Shown one piece after another: positions 44,339 through 56,239 of a stretch of DNA of 64,000 nt; position 1 is the stretch's first letter, and each line of letters starts with the position of its first letter. The notes below the pieces were generated by a model, which saw nothing but the letters and a program-made list of their open reading frames with translations, was not told the DNA's origin and searched no databases. The position numbers and the translations under genes were made by a program. The DNA is taken from contig OZ017769.1 in the NCBI GenBank assembly GCA_963969345.1, forward strand, positions 10,047,725 through 10,111,724, read 5' to 3'. Source of the stretch: Turbatrix aceti. Taxonomy: Eukaryota; Nematoda; Chromadorea; Rhabditida; Panagrolaimidae.

Positions 44339-46333
44339 ATGATTTGGGCATTTTTGTGTTGCTATCATCTTCGGGATTACCTATTTCATTATCGAAAGCC
44401 TATCGGAACGAATGTAGGTTGTGTGATTTTCATAATTGTGTATTCCATTATTGGCGGATACATTTTTATGCACTTTGAACGACCCTATGCGAACTATGCT
44501 ATGCAGACGGCAATTGAGGACAAAACAGCGTGTGTGTACAATATTATGGAAGCGTAAGTTTTTTACATAAAGAAAAAATGTTTTCAAAAAAATACGATTA
44601 TTGTGCCCGAATTCTTTTTGTAGTGCACCGGTGAGATTTTGAATTTTAGAACCAATGGGGGGGGGAGTTCAAATCCTGATGGGGCCAAAATTTTTTGTGT
44701 GCAATCAAATTTTTTTTCATTTAATTTTATTTAAATATACAACGTTGTAATCAACTTCCAGGTACGCACACTTAAACAAAACCGAGTTGTCAGCCCTAAT
44801 AACCGAATATTGTTTTGTTAGTGCAAACGTGGACGAACGACAGATTTGGAATTTAAAAAACGCGATGCTTTACTGCTTTGGCATTGTCACAACGCTTGGC
44901 TACGGCAAAGTTGAACCCCAAACTATCAATGGAAGAATTTTTACCGTAATTTACGGGTTTATTGGAGTGCCAATTACGGTTATCATGTTTACGAATTTTG
45001 GACGATACATGCAGGTTATCGAGCAGTTTATGAGAAAAAAGTTTTGTTGTTGTTTTGGTCGACGGAAGAAAAATCCTCTGTCTGGGAGTCACGAATCTCT
45101 GGATTCTAACTCGATAGACGAAATTGACCAAATACCATGCACGTTACTGGTCATCATAGTTTCGTTCTATCTCGTAATTGGAGCTTTGTTTATTCCATAT
45201 TTAAATGGTAAATTTGATTTCTTCAATGGTATATACTGGTCATTTTTATGTTTTACTGCCATTGAATTTGGTGACCTCATTCCGCAGTTCAAGTAAGTTT
45301 TTCAAGTCAGCTTCAAACGGTTTTTAAATAATCACAATTTTAGTTATCAATACGTGCCATTGGTAGTGTTGTACATATGCTTTGGATTGGCATTATCAAC
45401 TATTGCTCTTGGTAGGTTAACTCATTTTTACGATGTGGTTCAGGGGATAAAACTTGGTATCGCCGTAGTTAATTTTTTTGTCATTGGGGTCTTGGGTTCG
45501 ATTCCTGGCAATGACAAAAACATTTATATCAGTTAAACGTCTTTTTTTAGATCTCGGTTCAACTTACGTCCGAAAACTGTATTTTTTGGGCAAAAGCATT
45601 GGACACATGGCAAGCGTCAAGATGTGGTTTGGTGCGAAAGAGTAAGTTTTTTCAAGGGAAAATTTGTAAATTCAAAATTGTTTGCAGGCTAAGCGTAAAA
45701 GAACTAATCACAGCTCTCGGCCAAAACATGGGACTAGAAACCAATTTGATGCGCGAAATAAACCTCGAACAGCTTATCTCGGACGCTATTCAAGTCAAAG
45801 AAGGCAAGCTAAGTCGAGTCCCGCAACGAAATATGCTGGTTGACGGTATCTGGCCTCCAGAATTAGTTCCACTGTTTTTGAAAGACGGCGAGTTGCCAGA
45901 CTTTGTCGACACAGAGGAAGAAATGGATCCTGACACTCCCCCAAAGGTTCCTCCCCTGCCCTACGGTCTGGGAGACAATAATTATGTTCCACAGTCGCAT
46001 ATCTCGCTTCCCACTCGAACGAGATCTCGAACATCATCAGTGGCAAGCGGTGCGATCAGACGGTTATCCAGAGCATTGTCGACAGCTTCGTCGAGAAAAG
46101 GTGAACGACTGACCGTCAGATTCGAGGACGTTGTCTATTCCGATGCTGATGCACCAGATTTTGACGACGCTTCGATACAACACATCGAAAACCGAACAAC
46201 TACTGACGTGGAAACACCGTCAGCATTCAGCGATCGAAGTTCGTCGGTTATTAGCTACAACAACTTTAATCATCACAGCCCGGATGATTCTTTCGATTCA
46301 AAAGAGGGAGGCGAAGGAAATTACGATTCCTAA
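44339..46333 (+). CDS. TWK-type two-pore-domain potassium channel
   Basis: Five exons (44339-44553, 44762-45292, 45344-45411, 45551-45641, 45688-46333) join in frame (phases 2, 2, 1, 2) to 516 residues. Membrane segment 1 is at about 24-46. Pore loop 1 has the filter TLGYG (residues 116-120) and segment 2 is about 129-154. A basic loop with CCCFGRRKK precedes segment 3. Pore loop 2 reads AIEFG (about 238-242) before DLIP, and segment 4 follows in exon 3. The cytoplasmic tail begins YVRKLYFLGK and contains the nematode TWK-like GLETNLMREINLEQLI, then a Ser/Arg-rich and acidic region. K2P channels form dimers carrying leak K+ current. The unusual point is Glu in place of the usual first glycine, and Ala for Thr, in the second filter. 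The start ATG follows an AT-rich leader. Confidence 0.9.
45485..45521 (+). other. tRNA-like T-arm remnant in channel intron
   Basis: Inside intron 3 of the channel gene, GTCATTG and CAATGAC form a 7-bp stem around a perfect B-box sequence GGGTTCGATTCC. It looks like a minimal tRNA 3' half (acceptor plus T-arm). There is no D-arm or anticodon arm, so it is at most a tRNA- or SINE-derived remnant. Confidence 0.35.
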
Positions 46334-49300
46334 TTTTGTAATTTTCATCGCCTCCAGGCTAAAAAAACCCATGCATGTTTAATTACGGGTATCAAATGAA
46401 TTTGTAGTCAGCTGTTGTAATCACCCGATCTCCTTTTTTTCTTGTTTTTTTTTCTGCCACCTGTGCTATTTAAATTCGACACCAATCACTTAAAAAAGTT
46501 CTATGTATAACCATGTAATTTAAATTTTTTCCGTAACACTTTTTTTTTCATTTTTTTGACCCCTTCAACGTGTGTTTGTTTATGAATAAAAAAATTTGTA
46601 CCACTGAGAAAATGCGCAATAAATGTGTAATAACGACTGCTACTCAAACCATAATGACACACAACCTGCACTTACGTTTCTTTCGAATTTTTCGCTATAA
46701 GGATTACGATGGACATGGTTGTATACAGAAGGCATGCGTTGCGGGGGGGGGGAGGGTGCGTAATGCGGAAAGGGAAATGATTTAAATTAGAAATTATCTT
46801 GACATGACGTTTCTCTTTTAACTAATATGTGTTCAAACAAAGAAATACACGTGAATCCATTAGCCGGAATATTTAGTTTTATAAACCTGAATATTTTCTT
46901 TTTCGTGGTTTTTTACATACACATATGTACATGTGTATCTGTTTTATTAAATGTAAATATTTTTAATTATTATTTGACTGTTTGCACATTTGTTTTTTTG
47001 GTTCATCATAAAAATTTTGACCTGCAAAAAAGTGGAAATTTTCTTAGTGTTAGTTGTGCAAAAAAAACAAACGCCATTTCAATAATATGTATTTGTGCAA
47101 AATGCATGATAAATGTTTAGTATAGGTCAACATAAGCTTTCTTCTCTCTTATGCACCTGTTTACAACAGCTTTTCGACATTATAATGCCTTTGACACACA
47201 TTTGATATTGTCTGACAAGGGATAAAAAAAATGTCTGCAGACAATGAGAAATGTTTTTAGGGGTACTTATGATATTGCACATTTTTGTATTTATCTACAA
47301 ACGCCTGCCTAACTTTTGAAGTGAAATTTTGGTCGTGAAGAATATTTTTTTGTATTTTCAGAGTTCGGCATTGAATTTGCTTTCGTGGCCAAATTGCAAA
47401 AGGCGCTGATATTGTGAACACTTTTGAGGCGAAGGTTCGTTTCCCCAAAGCGGAAAAACTTTTTGGTTACGTTATTGCACGCGTTTAAAGCCTTCCAATT
47501 GTGATTTACAACCTTGCTTACATAATATCAAGTTTTTCCGCCAATCAAACCAGATTGAGAGATGTGTATGTAACCACGTTTTTTCCGCAACTTTTACGAT
47601 ACCCGTGTTTTTTTACCTTTATTACACCAAGGTCCCCCTCAATTGTATATTACATTGGGTACCGTTGGCTTGATGACGAAGCAATAATGAAAAGATGAAA
47701 AATTTCTTCATATCCGGCCTTTGAAATAAATATTTAGTAAATCTTGTTTGGCTATTTACCCTTAATTATCTATGCCTCTGACTCTTATCACTTGCAGCCG
47801 GTCGCATTGCATCAATCATCCACACCCAAGTTTGGAGATCAGGGCAACAGAAAAAAATGATTCAATGATTCTGTCCAAACATACTTCAGCCTGACCATGG
47901 TCCATTATCCCCCGAGATGATTAAAACTAGTTAACGAGACCGGTCGAGCGTTGTTTTTGATGCAACCTTCCTTTGTCTTACGCAATTAATGGGATAACCG
48001 GGCAGGCGGCAGGAAGGCGCCTCGTACGAAGGGAATTACCGTGCAAGCAATGCGCAATCACGCTGTCGAGTTTCATTCATCAAAGCATAAAAAAATTTCA
48101 GAGTGGTTTTTGTGTTTTGGAACTTTTTAAGTTTAAAAAAAAGCAAAAAAAAACGGAAGAACAAATTTCTAAGTCGATAAATGTTTTCTGGAAAAGCGGA
48201 AAAAATTGGTACTTGACAAGATTTAAAAAAATACGCATTATTTAAATTAAAAAAATATGTATAGCCCCTGAACTATCACGCGGCACAAATATGTATGTAA
48301 AAATTCACATGTACAAATTTTTTTTTCAATCTTTTGTTCAAATTTTTTGATTCAGTTGCATTTTAATTTTTTTTCCTTTTTTTCAAACACTAATTGAAAA
48401 CTCGTTACGCTATTTTTATCTTGGCTGCAAAAAAAATGTTGGACAAAAAAAGTGGAATCACTACAAGTGAGAGAATTTCTATGCAATCAGGCGGCGAGGC
48501 GGCAAGCAGCAAGCACTTTAGCCAAAAAAAGACAAAACTTGAGTACACCACTTTCGCATAACGTCTTCCTTCTGATCCGGTTTCCTCCTGTCACATAAAC
48601 TTTAATATGGGCATTTCACACGCGAACGCAAAAATTGACCATTTGGGACCAAAAAAACTAAACGGTCAACTTGTAATGCTAAAATATGGCTAAAAAGCTG
48701 TCTGCTGGAACAAATTGGAAGTGTAAAAAAACAGCTTGCGCTTGAAATAAAAAGATAACAATAAAATGTGCGCGCGTGTGATTTGATTCTGAATGTGCTA
48801 CAGATTCTGTTTCATATATTCTTACTATGAATTTTTTGGTTTTAACATTATTTTAACCTGAAATTTTAATATTAATTTAATAAAATGTTTTACACAATGA
48901 TCAGTTTTCTTTCGTAAAATAATTTTAAATTTATTGTTCCAGTTTAAAGAAACGGTGATACCATCACTGTTATAGGTTTGGTACCATGCACATACGTATC
49001 CGGGCCATTTATCTTTAAACTTTATTCTTTTAGCTATCAAAAAAAAGATGTCGATTAAAAAATCTTGCTTTTTAATGTGATTTTTGGTGACATTCCCGAC
49101 GACATCCTATTTTTTTGTTTTCTTTTACCAAATTGGTCACCTAAAAGTAATATATTTCAGTTCCGTATACTTTTTTGCCACAACCTTTTTTTAACACACT
49201 ACTGCACTTTATTCACACGATGCGCTGTGACACCTTTGTGGGCATTTGCATTCCGTTGTTCTGCAAGAAAACATCAACATGATCTCCCCTCCCAACACAA

Positions 49301-50277
49301 AGCATATCCAAGTGAGTGCATAGAAAGAAAGGGATCATGCGAGATTATGCAATAAAACATCCCTGACCCCTACGCATGGATACCTCAATTGACTCACGCG
49401 TGTGTCAATAGGTCGCCCGTGTCCAACCGGATAAATTTGATTTTAGAGATATATCCACTAATCTGTCATTTGCTCAAAAAAGTGAGATTATAAGCTTCTG
49501 AAAGAGAAAAATTGAGGAATTGAACCGCGGACAATTCATCTATTTGTGTATTTATTGTGAAAAAAAGTAATTGAATTGTACTGTTTTGCTGTTGGCTAAA
49601 GTGTCGGTTTTTTTGAAAACTTAGCTGGGTTTTAGGTTTCGTGTTCAAATCCCGTCGGCGACAATGTTTTTTTTATTTTCGGAATAATTGCTTTTCTCGC
49701 ATTTTCAAATCCCGAAGTTTGTTATTTGTACCGTTTTATAGGTTAACTTCCTCGTTGCGAGAACTCGTTTTACAAAAGATTGCAAATACATCGGCGGGCC
49801 AGTCAGTCACTGACAATTTTTTATTTTTTTGTCATAGTGGTCATGGACATTTGGTATGGCCTCAGGGCACCCCTCCACCCTGCGAGCTTTGTCACGAAGA
49901 TGGGAGTGGGCGTGGCTTCTGACCGAATGAAGAAGATAGAGTGACACATCTCTCAATCACGTTCATGATACACGGACATGAAGAGAACGGAGGGTAACAG
50001 GAGATGCAAAGAGAGAAAGAGAGAGGTGGAGAAGATGTTTTCAAGTCTTTATAAAGCCTCACATGCTGCAAACCGCTTTATCAGGTGGTTGGTTGTCCAC
50101 TCATTATTTAGTCATCATGCCTGATTCCTTTGTATAAATAAATATCCGTCCACTTGAAGTGGTCATTGTTACGCTATCGTTGTCATCGCGTTGGGTTGCT
50201 GCGTGTCGCGCGTGTCCAAATAGAAAATGATGCGTTATGAAACTTTTTTTTTGCAACATTTTTGTTTTACAGGAAAC
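46334..50277. other. Intergenic, no gene recognised
   Basis: AT-rich, with an AATAAA-type polyadenylation context near 46585-46625 that could end the channel transcript. Degenerate tRNA-like patches occur near 49590-49675. A TATAAAG motif near 50050 may belong to the ground-like gene. No coding region is supported. Confidence 0.45.
49585..49673 (+). other. Degenerate tRNA-like or SINE sequence
   Basis: An A-box-like TGGCTAAAGTGTCGG (from about 49592) and a B-box-like GTGTTCAAATCCC (about 49641-49653) are spaced as in a tRNA, and TTGCTG can pair with CGGCGA at the ends. The anticodon arm does not pair well and the T-stem has a mismatch, so I do not call a functional tRNA. A pseudo-tRNA or tRNA-derived SINE head is likely. 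Confidence 0.3.
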
Positions 50278-52725
50278 ATGAACCCCGCAAGAACGAGACT
50301 TGCCCTGGTCGTGGCACTCACCTGTGGCATTCTGATCTCGCCGTCTTTGGCATGCTTTGGTGGCACCGGCAGCAGCGCTTGTTGTCCGGCTGCTGCTACC
50401 TGTGGACCGGCTACTCCTCCGTGCGGTGGTAGATCGAGGTGAGTACATTTTTCGGGGTATTGTAATTTCGCTGTAGGAACCATTTCGGGTACTGTAAATT
50501 ACATTTTTTTTGCTTTTTACGTTCAAAAAAATTTGTTTTTCTCAAAAACATAAAAAAAAACAAAAAAAATAGTAGCATCACTAATGCCTAATAAATCCTA
50601 CAAAACAATAAAACAAATTTATTGGTTGTAAAAAAATGCCACACCAAAACAAGGCCGTAACCACGCTACCTTTTTTTGCGCCACTTGTTCTAACTTTTCT
50701 GACCGTCACCCACTTTTTTACCCTCGAACAAACCGGATTCTGACATGCGCGCATTCCTTTCCTTTTTCCAATATTTCCTTGAATGACCGATCACAAGACG
50801 CCATTAAAGAGCAGAACGATGGCATGAGTCACGACAATGTTGCTTTGGACAAGTAGGAGAAAAGAGGGAAAAATATGAAGTTGGAGGAAAAAATGAAGAA
50901 ACCGAAAGTCTAACAAGCGATAAATAATATCTCCCTAAATCATCCGATTTTACCAGCGGGATGCCACCCACGGATCAGACGTCTGTGTATCGTTAAACCT
51001 TTTTTTACAAATTGAAGAAGATATTTACTGGATTTTTTTCTTGAATTCGCCACAGGACAATTTCAAAAAAAAAGATGCATCATCCGATTATTTTCGAACA
51101 ATACAATAACAATTTTTGGAGTTTATTTCGGGTGATTTGAATAAATTAGGATTTTAAGAAAATGCGAATGCAAAAAAAAATTGTACGTGCACATAAAAAA
51201 GCTGGACCCTTAATTTCAAGATGATCAACGCAGAAAAAAAAGAGTTGACAAAGTAGTGTTTCATGAGTTCCGTTTTTCGAAACTTCATAAATTTTTTTCC
51301 TTAATCAATTTTACTGCGTTTTCTGACGTCATTAAACCTAAGTACCTGTTTTTTAGTGGAGGCGGAGCTTACGCAGCACCAGCAGCAGCATCTTACCCCC
51401 GACCCCTTGGCTACGCGGCTCCCGCCGCCCCGATTGGTGGAGCTTATAGCGCTCCTGCCATTGGAGCAAGCTACGGTGGAGCTCCTACCTACGGTGCAGG
51501 CCCTACTGCCGGTGCTAGCTATGGTGCTGGCCCAGCTGCAGGTGCTGGCTATGGTGCAGGCCCCGCTGCCGGTGCCAGCTATGGCGCTGGTCCCGCAGCG
51601 AACATTGGAGGCAACAGTTACGGTGCTGGCCCGGCTACTGTCGGCGCTGGCAGCTATGGCTCCGGTCCGGCTGCTGGCAGTTATGGCGGTGCCGCACAGG
51701 CTGTTAACAGTGGATCTGGAAGCTACGGTGCTGGACCAGTTTCTGGCGCTGCAGGCGGTTACGGTGAACTCGCTCCTCCGGCTCCCGCTCCGGAACGCCC
51801 CTACGCTCCGGTAGCACCCCCGGCAAACATTCCTGAAGTAGTACCTGAACCCGCTCCGGCACCTGCTCCCCCCGCCCCGCCCCCGTACGAACCAGAAGTT
51901 GCCCCGCAGAAGACCACATCGGTTGTTGAAGCAGAAGTCGAATCAACTTATGACGAAATCGCAGCTGAACACGATGATGATGATATCCACGAGGCTGCCT
52001 ACGGTGCACAGGCTCAGCCTGCTCCTCCCCCGACGGCTGTTGCTCCTCCCGCAAATTCTTATGAAGCTCCGGCCCCGGCGCCAGCTGCGACGTCTTATGA
52101 AGCCCCTGCTCCGGCCCCGGCTCCGGCACCCGCGTCATCGTACCAAGCTGAGACCCCCGCTCCTGCGGCAAGTGGTTATGAAGCCCCCGCCCCGGCTCCG
52201 GCCCCAGCTGCAACACCGTATGAAGCACCCGCTCCGGCAGAGACCCCCGCCCCCGCGCCATACGAAGCCCCTGCCCCGGCTCCGGCAGCCACATCATACG
52301 AAGCCCCAGCCCCAGCCCCCGCTCCGGCTCCTGCAAGCTCCGGATACGACGCCCCCGCTCCAGCCCCCGCACTGGCTCCGGCCCCAGCGGCGAAACCCGC
52401 ATCCGGTTACGAAGCCCCGGCCCCGACAGGTTACGAAACGGAAGACGCAGCAGTCCACGACTACGCGGACGAGACAAACGTCGTCAACGACGAATCCCTG
52501 GCCTGCGAAGACCCCGAGCTCCGGGCAATCGTCGAAAACGCTCTGACATCGAACAAGGACAACCTCGATGCAGCACGCAAGATTGAATCCGAAGCCGCAG
52601 CCAAGTTTGGTGGACGCTTCAACTCGATCGTTTCGAGCAACGAATTTGCCTATGTCAATTGGTACGGCAAGCGCAACTGTCAGCTGCGGGTGAACAATCG
52701 ACATTCTCTCACCTGGGAAGACTAA
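50278..52725 (+). CDS. Ground-like domain secreted protein, Ala/Pro-rich
   Basis: Two exons (50278-50438 and 51357-52725, phase 2) give 509 residues. A signal peptide ends near residue 22 (ISPSLA), followed by a short cysteine cluster (ACFGGTGSSACCP, then TCGPATPPCGG). The middle has Gly/Ala/Tyr repeats of the type SYGAGPAAG, then many YEAPAPAPA-type repeats. The C-terminus (about 437-509) is a ground-like domain, starting CEDPELRAIVENAL with the AAAKFGGRFNSIV core and ending NCQLRVNNRHSLTWED. Ground-like proteins are nematode-specific, secreted and related to Hedgehog-related families, often expressed in hypodermis or other cuticle-facing tissue. The usual final C-x-x-F-like motif is absent. 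The start is the first ATG after an acceptor (TTTTACAG) at 50272. The repeats resemble cuticle proteins, which suggests a matrix role (inference). Confidence 0.9.
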
Positions 52726-52773
52726 ATTTCGTACAACTACTAGTTCTCAAATTTTTTTTTACTCACTCAATTG

Positions 52774-53711
52774 GGTTCAGTGTCGAAACTTCGAAAATAT
52801 TGAACTTCGAAAATTTTGAACTTCGAATTTATTGAACTTCGAAAATATTGAATCGCAAAAATTTTGAAATGTGAGTTGACCGAACTTCGAAAATATTGAA
52901 CTTCGAAAATATTGAACTGCGAATTCAATGAGCGGCTCGCGGAGAACTTCGAAAATATTGAACTTCGAAAATATTGAACTGCGAGTTCAGTGAGCGGCTC
53001 GGGGAGAACTTCGAAAATATTGAACTTCGAATTTATTGAACTTGAATTACAAAGTTCAATTGAAGCAAACGGGGGGAGGGCGCGTGCGCATTGCAAGTAA
53101 AATAAATTCAGATTTGAAAGTTCCAAAAAAAATAAAAAAAACAACATATTAAAAATTTGTTAAAAATCGTTAGTAAAATTAATTGAAAACTCCAAAGATT
53201 ATAGATGTATTTAGATGTAGATGCCGGTGAAAGTTCCAAAAAATTTAAAAAAGGTTAGATGTATACCATAACTTTAGATCACAAATGAAAATTTAATTTG
53301 AAGTCTGTATCGAAATATTCAGTTTTTTTTTTCGGCATTTTGAAGATCTGTGGATTTTTTCTCCGTACCCTAGTCGATTTTTATAAAAATCAATTGAACT
53401 TTGTAATTCAAGTTCAATAAATTCGAAGTTCAATATTTTCGAAGTTCAATATTTTCGAAGTTCTCCCCGAGCCGCTCACTGAACTCGCAGTTCAATATTT
53501 TCGAAGTTCAATATTTTCGAAGTTCAATATTTTCGAAGTTCTCCGCGAGCCGCTCATTGAATTCGCAGTTCAATATTTTCGAAGTTCAATATTTTCGAAG
53601 TTCGGTCAACTCACATTTCAAAATTTTTGCGAATCAATATTTTCGAAGTTCAATAAATTCGAAGTTCAAAATTTTCGAAGTTCAATATTTTCGAAGTTTC
53701 GACACTGAACC
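52774..53711. mobile_element. Fold-back element with 9-bp target duplication
   Basis: The ends GGTTCAGTGTCGAAAC and GTTTCGACACTGAACC are inverted copies, flanked by ACTCAATTG on both sides (52765-52773 and 53712-53720). Nine base pairs is the Mutator-type target length. Both arms consist of many tandem GAACTTCGAAAATATT units and CGGCTCGCGGAGAAC-like spacers. No coding capacity is visible. The insertion is 48 bases past the stop codon of the ground-like gene, so it may lie in the 3' UTR. Confidence 0.85.
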
Positions 53712-54044
53712 ACTCAATTGCCTGTAAATATCATGGTTTCACTGTCTTTCTGTTGTCCTGCACGTCACCCGCCCACACATGTCATGTCGCCATCAGTACG
53801 AAAATCCGCCGGTTTGCGGTTCTTTTTGCCCCAATTTTTTTGCACCCTAACAGCGTAGTTGTCAGATTTTTTATCATTTTTTTGTTGAATTATGGTTGTT
53901 TTTAAATGCCAAATGTGTTGCCAGTGTGCTTTGGTCGTCTGACCCTGCCTACAGATAAGTGCAATTTATTTTTTACTCTCGATATTATTGATGAATAAAT
54001 AAACGAAATTTGAAAAAGGTCAAGTGTTGCACATGAGTATCTTT

Positions 54045-54112
54045 ATCCTTCCAGCGATGGGCTTTCGGTTTTTTTGCGCCTTGTTAAACCGAAAGCCCAT
54101 CGCTGGAAGGAT
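54045..54112. repeat. Perfect 27-bp hairpin with 14-nt loop
   Basis: ATCCTTCCAGCGATGGGCTT and seven following bases (54045-54071) are repeated exactly inverted at 54086-54112. The transcript would form a long perfect stem, the size of a small-RNA precursor. The right arm is also the start of a transposase-like coding remnant, so an inverted duplication in a decayed transposon is the likelier origin. Confidence 0.85.
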
Positions 54113-54262
54113 TGTTGTTTGTTTTTGAACCCATGCACTCCGGACCTTGTTATCATGGACAACGCTGGCCCTTATGTAGATAGTCGTCGACTGCAAGGCC
54201 CGAAAAAACATGGGAGCAAGCAAGGAAGACAGAAACCAAAGAAAGGTATCCTTAATCATTGA
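54083..54262 (+). pseudogene. DDE transposase-like fragment
   Basis: The frame reads VKPKAHRWKD, then a segment ending TPDLVIMDNAGPYVDSRRL. The VIMDNAGPY stretch is typical of the second catalytic aspartate region of Tc1/mariner/IS630-type DDE transposases (DNA-x-x-H). Only about 60 residues remain and no partner domains are seen nearby. Confidence 0.45.
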
Positions 54263-56016
54263 TGGAATACTCTGTTGGGGTTCTTCGAAAAATTATGTTG
54301 CTAGATAATTTTTGATCAGTGTACTTTTGATTACTTCTCACATAAAAATATATATCTAAATGTAAATAGATAAATATGTCTATAAAGAGTTGTAGACATA
54401 ACTATGGGCTCAGCACCTGATACACAAAACTATAATTCGGAGCACTGTATAGACAAAACTATAAATCAAACAAGCTTGGCAAAGCGTGTTCAAAAAAAAA
54501 TAACCACATCCTTTTACTTTTCTTAAATTTTTCGGGAGTTTGCCGGGGAATTTTGTGGGGAATTTGGCAGAAGTTGGGGGAATCCCCGGGGACTCCCGGA
54601 AATGAAAGTCCAGGCTGCATGTAGATCGATGTATATTTCTATAACAATCTATAACAAAGCAGATCGGTTTTCGACTTTTTCAGATAATTATTTGTTTGTT
54701 TTTGCTTGTACTTCCTCGAATTTTTGTGACAGTAATAAATGCAGTTGATGATGCTGGAAATTACGGTATCAGCCGCTTCGCACAGCCTCTGATAGCAAAG
54801 AAATGCAATATCACATCAAAACAAGAATTCGAGTTCTTGTGTATGCCAATAATTTTATAAATGCCTTGTATTCCGTTTGTTCACTCAGATATTCTTGACG
54901 TAGTCGATGTAGTGCCGGCGACAGCGGAATGGCATTCACGTAACGCTCGTAGACGATAAGGCCTTTCGAATTCAGCACATTTTCGCCTCCGGTTACGACT
55001 CTATCACAGGTACTGAACAAGACAACAGACAAAAATTGAATGAAGCAGAAATCACAGCGACAGCAAGAGACCGTAGAGTCTACGGCGTAGACACGGGAGG
55101 ATTCAATCAAGAAATTTCCTAAACACAGGTAAATTATAATTTTTTTTGAGTCCGGCAGGTGGTGTTGGCGTTGAACATAATGCACACCGCTTCTGCGACA
55201 ATGCTGTGGTGTTGGGGGAGGGGGTTTTATCTAAAAAATAGCAGCCAATTGTTAAATAAATTACATAAACTTCTGGTTTTTACTCAAAATACCATGTTTT
55301 CTATTTGTAGAAAACATTATTGATTAAAGACCGGGCCAAAACGGGCTTTTCCGGGCCTACTGCAAAGTCACAGACCCGCCCAAGCCCGGCCCGGGCCTGA
55401 GCCAATTTGGCAATTTTTTGTGTTTGGAGAAAAACATAATTTTCTTTTTCAAAAAAAACACAATTTTTTATTTTTCTGGCAAACGTTCCCTGTCAAAAAA
55501 ATATCGGTGCTTGACTCAAAATCATCTCCAGATTCCTATCAGTTGAAAGCCGGTCTCGTTTCACGACTACAATGTATCCAGTTTTGTCGTTCCTGTTTTC
55601 CTCACCGGGATTTCAAGTAAAACTCTGTTCAACAGACGCGCAAAACATTGGGACATTCAAAGCGCGCATGATTCGCAGAGTTGATTAACTCAAAGTTGAT
55701 TCAGTATCTTCCATGCCATCTACAACGCCTAAAGGCTCTATTGTTAAGAATCTGGATTTGAATTGGCATGCCAGTTTGTGATTCGTAAATGATTTTTTGA
55801 ATAGATGCCAGTCCATTTTTTGCTGTGTCCAATCGTGGATATGGATATTTATAGATTATTTATAAAATATTTATAAAATAAAATTTGTATAATCTTTTGT
55901 AAATCCGACAACCTTCTTTGTTGTTTTCTGTACCGCTGTCTTGAAGTGCGTCATCAGGTACTAAGAATATTTGTGTTTTATAGCCAGACTGTCGCGTTTA
56001 TTCTTCAAAGTGCTTT
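54263..56016. other. Intergenic, no gene supported
   Basis: AT-rich DNA with GGGG/CCCC-rich patches near 54535-54605 and 55325-55410 that resemble decayed transposon ends. A 124-codon minus-strand frame at 54811-55185 (contains VVTGGENVLNSKGLIVYERY) reads somewhat like protein but has no domain that I recognise. Confidence 0.35.
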
Positions 56017-56237
56017 TTCAGCCTTTTTCTCCATGAACAGAGCACGTGCCATCATTTTTTATCAAAAACCTTTCAGAATCCAGAATTATAGAATCCGATG
56101 TTTTTAAAAATCCGTGTATCGCGGATTTAGACGTTTTTGGGGGTGGGGAACAATTCTGGCTCAAAATATTTAAAAGTGTAAAAAAGTCTTGTCCTCGTCT
56201 CCCCCTTGTTCCTAAATCCTGTCGCAGACTGCCTTGT
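56017..56237. mobile_element. Partial copy of the 14.2-kb palindromic element
   Basis: The sequence from about 56017 to 56237 repeats, in inverted orientation, the outer part of the left arm at 14176-14400, including AAATCCTGTCGCAGACTGCC at its end and a shortened G run in place of the 14-C tract. The second arm and the loop are missing. Confidence 0.8.
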
Positions 56238-56239
56238 AG

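Noticed and set aside
51356..52704. Other-frame and antisense ORFs across the ground-like gene
   Set aside because: These are shadows of the GC-rich Ala/Pro repeat coding frame, which alone carries the ground-like domain.
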